This document shows, piece by piece, positions 15,140 to 18,556 of a stretch of DNA of 18,556 nt; the first letter of the stretch is position 1, and every line of letters begins with the position of its first letter. The notes under the pieces are model-generated. The model searched no databases. It saw only the letters and a list, made by a program, of their open reading frames with translations, and was not told where the DNA came from. The position numbers and the translations under genes are program-made. The stretch comes from Bdellovibrio sp. GTDB taxonomy: Bacteria; Bdellovibrionota; Bdellovibrionia; Bdellovibrionales; UBA1609. The DNA is taken from positions 1-18,556 of the forward strand of contig RFKI01000295.1 in NCBI GenBank assembly GCA_003694355.1, read 5' to 3'.

Positions 15140-15802
15140 ATGAAACAACCAAGAGTTTTAATTTTTGCTCCTACTCCAGATTTTCTCAAATCTGTCTCTC
15201 ATCAGCTCATGCAAAAATTTGAAGTGCAATGGGCCTCTTCCGAACCCATGACCCTTTTTCTGTTTCAAAAGTGGACTCCCCTGATAACAGTGCTTCCTTC
15301 CCACAAAACCTCTCTACTTAAAGCTCTCCAAAAATGGAAATCCAATTCTTCTTTCCTCATTGCTGTTAACAGTAAAAAAGAAAGCCCTTTATACAATGAA
15401 AAAATAGCCTTAGAACAAGGAGCCAACCTTTTCCTTCACCTGCCCGAAGCAAAAAGCCAGCAACGACTAGTTTGGTATATTGAAGCCATCCAAAAGCAAC
15501 ACACTCCCTCTTCTTTCTTCCTATTGAAAGTGCCTGAACAATCAGTTTCTTTTGAAAACAAAACTTATCATCTCAGTAAAACGCAAATTGATCTTCTTAA
15601 CTTTTTTATTCAAAACCCGGAAAAGCTCTTAACAAGAAAACAAATTCAAGAACAGATCTGGCCTCAGACAAACATCTCCCTTCGCTCCATTGATGCCCAT
15701 ATTTCCAAGCTTAAAAAGGCACTCCCTCCCTTGGAAAATTACATCCAAAACATTTATGGAAAAGGCTATATATTTTCTTTAAAAAAGAAGGCCGTGGCTT
15801 AA
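15140..15802 (+). CDS. OmpR-type winged-helix regulator with a pseudo-receiver
   Basis: A 220-residue DNA-binding protein. Residues 1-120 have the alternating strand/helix pattern of a response-regulator receiver, but the acidic pair and phospho-acceptor Asp are absent: the expected site reads TPLITVLPS (46-54). The C-terminal domain (about 134-215) is an OmpR/PhoB winged helix: HLSKTQIDLLNFFIQNPEKL, then RSIDAHISKLKKAL (182-195) as recognition helix and NIYGKGYIF (204-212) as the wing. It should bind DNA without phosphorylation, perhaps controlling the divergent metallopeptidase operon. There is no partner kinase nearby. The ATG at 15140 has no clear Shine-Dalgarno. Its stop shares a TTAA palindrome with the convergent VWA gene. 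Confidence 0.85.
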   Translation: MKQPRVLIFAPTPDFLKSVSHQLMQKFEVQWASSEPMTLFLFQKWTPLITVLPSHKTSLLKALQKWKSNSSFLIAVNSKKESPLYNEKIALEQGANLFLHLPEAKSQQRLVWYIEAIQKQHTPSSFFLLKVPEQSVSFENKTYHLSKTQIDLLNFFIQNPEKLLTRKQIQEQIWPQTNISLRSIDAHISKLKKALPPLENYIQNIYGKGYIFSLKKKAVA

Positions 15803-16911
15803 AGATAGTTGGGACAAGACCAACGAATTTTAACTCTGGTTCCTGCAGGCAATGGTGGATTAAAATGAATCATTAAATTATTATCGACTTCAAAAGGAAT
15901 TTCTGTAAAAGCATTTCCTCTTTCACTAATCTCCACCGTGAGGCTATTGTCTATTGGTTCACAGGGCAGTTGATAGCTGTCCACAACCTCGCTAACCCGA
16001 GAGCCGATATCACCCATTTGAGCCGCATAATCAGAGGCACAAATGCTGCCAATGGTCCCATCCACAAGTCCCCCTAAAGCCTTTAAATTATCGCTTGGCC
16101 GAGAAAGCTTCGCATAAGTCTTTCCATAGTATCCGTAGAGATTACGACCATTGGGTAAATGAACGATTTGAGCATTCAAACACTGAGCATCTCCTGGTTT
16201 AACTATAACTGAATGGAAGCTAAAAGTTTTTGTCATCCCTAATTGCAAAGCAACCTTTTGAATCAGAGTCTCGGGAAGATCATAAGGTTCTAAAGGAAAA
16301 CCAGAAAGCGTTCCTCCTGCACTTCGCTCATCTTCATCCGACAAAAGAATCACACTTAAGTGAGCAGAATCTCTAAAGAATGAAGTATTCTCAGGACGAT
16401 CCAGAGCCAAATTTAATGCATAAATCCCTCTTTCATCGCCTGAAGGACACATGCTGGGATTATAATTATTTTGATCACAGGTCAGTGTTTCTTGTCTTTG
16501 AATCGTTTGTTTTAATTGCTCTAACACCTTAGGAGATTGGGGGGTCAAAAACAAACTTCCATCTGGAAATTTTAAAAACTGACCCTTGTCCTTTTTAACG
16601 TCTGTTGTGATAACCGCAATACGATAATCCATTTGCGCCAAATTAATTTTTTCAAGCAAATTGCCCAATCTCTGAGCCATCTGTTTCTGTTCAACAGACA
16701 TAGAGCCTGAGTTATCGATAACAAAAATAACATCCACTTTCCCCGAAACAAATTCGGTGGAGTAGTGATTAATTCCATCTTCTCCTTGTGAACATACAAT
16801 TCCTTTAAGAGGGGCTTCTTGACAAGAAGAGCTCTGACGAATCTCAAAGCCCACATCAGAACAACCCGTATAAAATAAAAAAAGTAACCATAAAAGAATC
16901 AACCTTTTCAC
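15799..16911 (-). CDS. von Willebrand factor A (VWA) domain lipoprotein
   Basis: A 370-residue exported lipoprotein with a VWA (metal-ion-dependent adhesion) domain. Starting at the GTG at 16911, it has the signal MKRLILLWLLFLFYTGC with lipid-anchored Cys17. AAGGA lies about 7 bases upstream of this GTG; an ATG at 16929 would add six residues but has no RBS, so I chose the GTG. The MIDAS motif is VIFVIDNSGSMS (Asp66, Ser68, Ser70 in this numbering), with further sites at VITTD and LLSDEDERS. Several paired Cys suggest disulfides, and the C-terminal third is beta-rich. Likely periplasmic or surface-exposed; binding partner unknown. It is monocistronic, convergent with the regulator. Confidence 0.87.
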   Translation of the reverse strand: MKRLILLWLLFLFYTGCSDVGFEIRQSSSCQEAPLKGIVCSQGEDGINHYSTEFVSGKVDVIFVIDNSGSMSVEQKQMAQRLGNLLEKINLAQMDYRIAVITTDVKKDKGQFLKFPDGSLFLTPQSPKVLEQLKQTIQRQETLTCDQNNYNPSMCPSGDERGIYALNLALDRPENTSFFRDSAHLSVILLSDEDERSAGGTLSGFPLEPYDLPETLIQKVALQLGMTKTFSFHSVIVKPGDAQCLNAQIVHLPNGRNLYGYYGKTYAKLSRPSDNLKALGGLVDGTIGSICASDYAAQMGDIGSRVSEVVDSYQLPCEPIDNSLTVEISERGNAFTEIPFEVDNNLMIHFNPPLPAGTRVKIRWSCPNYL

Positions 16912-17143
16912 AACTCTGTCCTTTGCCATGCTTTTCTAAACTTCTATTGTCCAAGATTCATGCCATCCCTTAAAATTGTAAGCTATTGAAAATATTTAGC
17001 TTTTTGGTCCCAGTTCTATTGGGTCCAGAGAATCTCTTTTTGAAAGCTGCCATTTTTTTGAATCAGCACTTAAAAACCAAAGAATTTTAATGACTTATAA
17101 AAGCTCTTCTTGCCCTAAATTGTCACTTCCTGGTAAAATTTTT

Positions 17144-17169
17144 AAAGAATATATGAAAAGAATATATGA
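17144..17169 (+). repeat. 13-bp tandem duplication across a start codon
   Basis: AAAGAATATATGA is present twice head to tail (17144-17156, 17157-17169). The second copy supplies the ATG (17166) of the downstream gene. The first supplies an out-of-frame ATG (17153) that opens an 8-codon frame (MKRIYEKS, stop at 17177) overlapping the true start. Confidence 0.75.
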
Positions 17170-17615
17170 AAAATCTTAGCCTCTTCCTTTTTTTTCTCAT
17201 TTTTTCTCTATTTATTTTCATTGTTTATGACAATTTTGAATACCAAAACCAAACTCCGGCAGAACGATTAAACCTTCTCTGGAAAGAGGATATTCAACAC
17301 CTGAGGGAACAAGGCAAACTTCCTAAAATATGGTCAAAAATCAAGTCCATCACCGTCCAGGGAGATAAGAAGACGACCCCATGGATTCCTCATTTAAAAG
17401 CTCCCGTCAGGGTCAACAAAAATGGGTCTCACAAACTAAACGTTTTTATTTCTTACTGGGAAAACCAAAAAGAAGCAGGAACTCTTTTTATTCATCAACT
17501 GATCAACCTAAAAAATCAAAATCTGGAGTGGGAGCTTATGCGCACTTACTTACTACCTAAACCCGCTCCCACAAAAAAACCAAAATCTTCCCATATAAAA
17601 ACAGAAAATAAATAA
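17166..17615 (+). CDS. small membrane-anchored protein of unknown function
   Basis: A 149-residue protein with no recognised family. Residues 5-20 (SLFLFFLIFSLFIFIV) form one transmembrane segment or an uncleaved signal anchor; there is no lipobox. The rest would be outside the cytoplasm: a charged region to about 60, a short segment with beta character (88-130, KLNVFISYWENQ...LEWELMRTYLL), then a Pro/Lys-rich tail. The start ATG at 17166 has no good Shine-Dalgarno (AAAAGA only) and lies in a 13-bp duplication. It is isolated, with 236 or more bases of non-coding sequence to the left and 198 to the right. Its codon and residue make-up look native; I cannot exclude that it is weakly expressed. 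Confidence 0.6.
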   Translation: MKNLSLFLFFLIFSLFIFIVYDNFEYQNQTPAERLNLLWKEDIQHLREQGKLPKIWSKIKSITVQGDKKTTPWIPHLKAPVRVNKNGSHKLNVFISYWENQKEAGTLFIHQLINLKNQNLEWELMRTYLLPKPAPTKKPKSSHIKTENK

Positions 17616-17773
17616 CTCTACTCTGCCTCACTTCCTGTTTATTAAAGAAAATTAGTTAAATCTATTTCAAAAAATACCAAGCAGCTCACATAAAGACAGC
17701 TCCTCATTTAGAGTTTTCTAATGAAACAACCTGTACTCGACTCTTGAAATAGAAAATATATTCTCTCTCTTTC

Positions 17774-17812
17774 TTGTAAAATTACGAAAAATAGTATATA
17801 TTAGTATATACT
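17774..17812 (+). promoter_or_regulatory. promoter and repeat operator of the nucleotidyltransferase/RHH module
   Basis: TTGTAA (17774-17779) and TATATT (17797-17802) are 17 bases apart. TAGTATATA occurs twice at a 10-base period (17792-17800, 17802-17810), the second within the perfect palindrome AGTATATACT (17803-17812). The repeat overlaps the -10 and the expected start site near 17809. Ribbon-helix-helix proteins commonly bind tandem sites one helical turn apart, so autoregulation by the second gene is a natural reading. Confidence 0.6.
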
Positions 17813-17813
17813 T

Positions 17814-18275
17814 ATGTTTATAAAAAAAGTTTGCCAAGCTCTCGAGAAAGAAAAAGTCCCTTATGCCGTTGTGGGCGGTTATGCTGTGACTTTACATGGA
17901 GCCGTTCGTGGTACCATTGATATTGACCTAATTATTAAGTGGAATCTCAAAAACCTAATATCCGTAAAACGAGCCATGAAATCTTTAAATCTTGAGCCTC
18001 AACTACCTATAACAGCAGAAAACCTTTTTAATTTCAGAAAAGAATATATAGAAAATAAAAATCTTATTGCATGGAGCTTTACCAATCCCCACAACCCCTC
18101 TGAACAAGTGGATATTATAATCACCTTTGATCTTGGAAATCGAAAAACAAAAACCATTCGAACTTCAGGTGGGAACATAAAAATCTTAAATAAAAAAGAT
18201 TTAATTATCATGAAAAAACTTTCAGGTCGTCCTCAAGACTTAGAAGATATAAAGGCACTCAAGGAGTTACAATGA
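17814..18275 (+). CDS. nucleotidyltransferase-fold protein, putative toxin of a TA pair
   Basis: A 153-residue protein of the nucleotidyltransferase superfamily (AbiEii / DUF6036-like by eye). VVGGYAVTLHG (19-29) has the GG pair, DIDLI (36-40) gives Asp36 and Asp38, and QVDIIITF (98-105) gives the third acidic residue Asp100, so a catalytic centre is plausible. The C-terminal KKDLIIMKKLSGRPQDLEDIKAL is typical of this group. It could transfer nucleotides to RNA or protein. The ATG has no Shine-Dalgarno and lies only about 5 bases from the predicted transcription start. Its stop overlaps the next start as ATGA. Such enzymes can be toxins (AbiEii, MenT) or antitoxins (MntA), so the role is inferred from gene partnership alone. 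Confidence 0.83.
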   Translation: MFIKKVCQALEKEKVPYAVVGGYAVTLHGAVRGTIDIDLIIKWNLKNLISVKRAMKSLNLEPQLPITAENLFNFRKEYIENKNLIAWSFTNPHNPSEQVDIIITFDLGNRKTKTIRTSGGNIKILNKKDLIIMKKLSGRPQDLEDIKALKELQ

Positions 18276-18535
18276 AAGCTTTGCAAATCTTTACAAATGA
18301 GTATTTAAAAAAGTGTTCGGAAATGACCGCTGATCAAAAGTTAAAATTTCTTGAAGATTTTAGAAAGCTCCATTTTGAAAAAAAGGAGAAAACGCCATCA
18401 AAACTCATTAGTATTAAAGTGCCTATTGATTTACTAAATGCTTTTAAGCAAAAGGCAAAATTAGAATCAGTCCCTTACCAAACACAGATCAAAAAACTTA
18501 TGAAAGAATGGCTTTTAAAGTCAAATATCCAGTGA
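18272..18535 (+). CDS. ribbon-helix-helix (CopG/BrnA-like) protein, putative antitoxin
   Basis: An 87-residue protein. Its C-terminal 45 residues match the RHH pattern of CopG/BrnA-type antitoxins: a strand KLISIKV (44-50), helix A PIDLLNAFKQKAKLES (51-66) and helix B VPYQTQIKKLMKEWLLK (67-83). The N-terminal 43 residues are helical and could bind the partner enzyme. Unlike the first gene it has a strong AAGGAG Shine-Dalgarno at ideal spacing, and its ATG overlaps the upstream TGA as ATGA. Higher translation of the second gene fits the antitoxin excess needed in a TA pair. It probably represses the promoter at 17774-17812. The N-terminal part is unassigned. Confidence 0.82.
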   Translation: MKALQIFTNEYLKKCSEMTADQKLKFLEDFRKLHFEKKEKTPSKLISIKVPIDLLNAFKQKAKLESVPYQTQIKKLMKEWLLKSNIQ

Positions 18536-18556
18536 TCAACTTATAAACATTGATAA

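Noticed and set aside
16572..16856. 94-residue open frame antisense or out of frame within the VWA gene
   Set aside because: It lies wholly inside the VWA coding sequence on the same strand in another frame, has no RBS and reads as low-quality Leu/Lys-rich sequence, so it is a shadow.
17006..17041. Possible plus-strand terminator: GGTCCCA / TGGGTCC with AGAG/CTCT and five T
   Set aside because: The main stem has an internal T-T mismatch, the second stem is four base pairs, and no plus-strand gene precedes it. Too weak to call. The rest of 16912-17143 shows nothing else.
17616..17773. Non-coding stretch before the TA module, checked for a terminator, att site or IS remnant
   Set aside because: Only short AT-rich near-repeats (CATTTAGA / TCTAATG) are visible; nothing strong enough to name.
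1..18556. tRNA, rRNA, CRISPR, prophage or IS elements
   Set aside because: I found no cloverleaf, no regularly spaced repeats, and no transposase, integrase or phage structural genes.

Overview
The window is compact, AT-rich bacterial chromosome with no rRNA, tRNA, CRISPR array, transposase or integrase that I can recognise. A heptose-phosphate (LPS-type) kinase and lipoprotein signal peptides point to a Gram-negative. The gene style (VWA lipoprotein, AmpG-like transporter, overlapping genes, frequent TTG starts) would suit a Bdellovibrionota or related deltaproteobacterial lineage. That placement is inference with low confidence.

Layout. (1) 1-4029, minus strand: an operon reads hldA-like heptose kinase, rlmN, a second PfkB sugar kinase, then after a 128-base gap with a structured repeat a long coiled-coil protein and the first 17 codons of another gene that runs off the left edge. 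(2) 4136-6848, plus strand: a promoter followed by glutamate dehydrogenase, pyrD and a Nudix hydrolase, all overlapping or abutting. (3) 6845-11364, minus strand: a rhodanese lipoprotein, alaS and an AmpG-like MFS permease form an operon. (4) 11365-12457: an intergenic region with an orphan plus-strand terminator, then a predicted exported, degenerate kinase-like protein. (5) 12454-15066, minus strand: a Zn-metallopeptidase, a non-canonical D-Ala-D-Ala-ligase-like ATP-grasp enzyme and an AAA_28-type P-loop ATPase in one operon, facing a divergently transcribed response-regulator-like protein (15140-15802) that lacks a phospho-acceptor Asp. This is the best candidate for a little-described peptide or amino-acid ligation system. 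(6) 15799-16911, minus strand: a VWA lipoprotein. (7) 17144-17615: a small membrane-anchored hypothetical protein whose start codon lies in a 13-bp tandem duplication. (8) 17774-18535: a two-gene nucleotidyltransferase / ribbon-helix-helix module that looks like a toxin-antitoxin system, with a repeat/palindrome over its promoter and a probably leaderless first gene.

Housekeeping functions (rRNA/tRNA methylation, alanyl-tRNA synthesis, pyrimidine synthesis, glutamate metabolism, nucleotide sanitation, LPS heptose) dominate the left 11 kb. The right 7 kb is more accessory. All three convergent gene pairs in the window end in a shared 4-base palindrome (TTAA, CTAG, TTAA) carrying both stop codons, so no terminator separates them.
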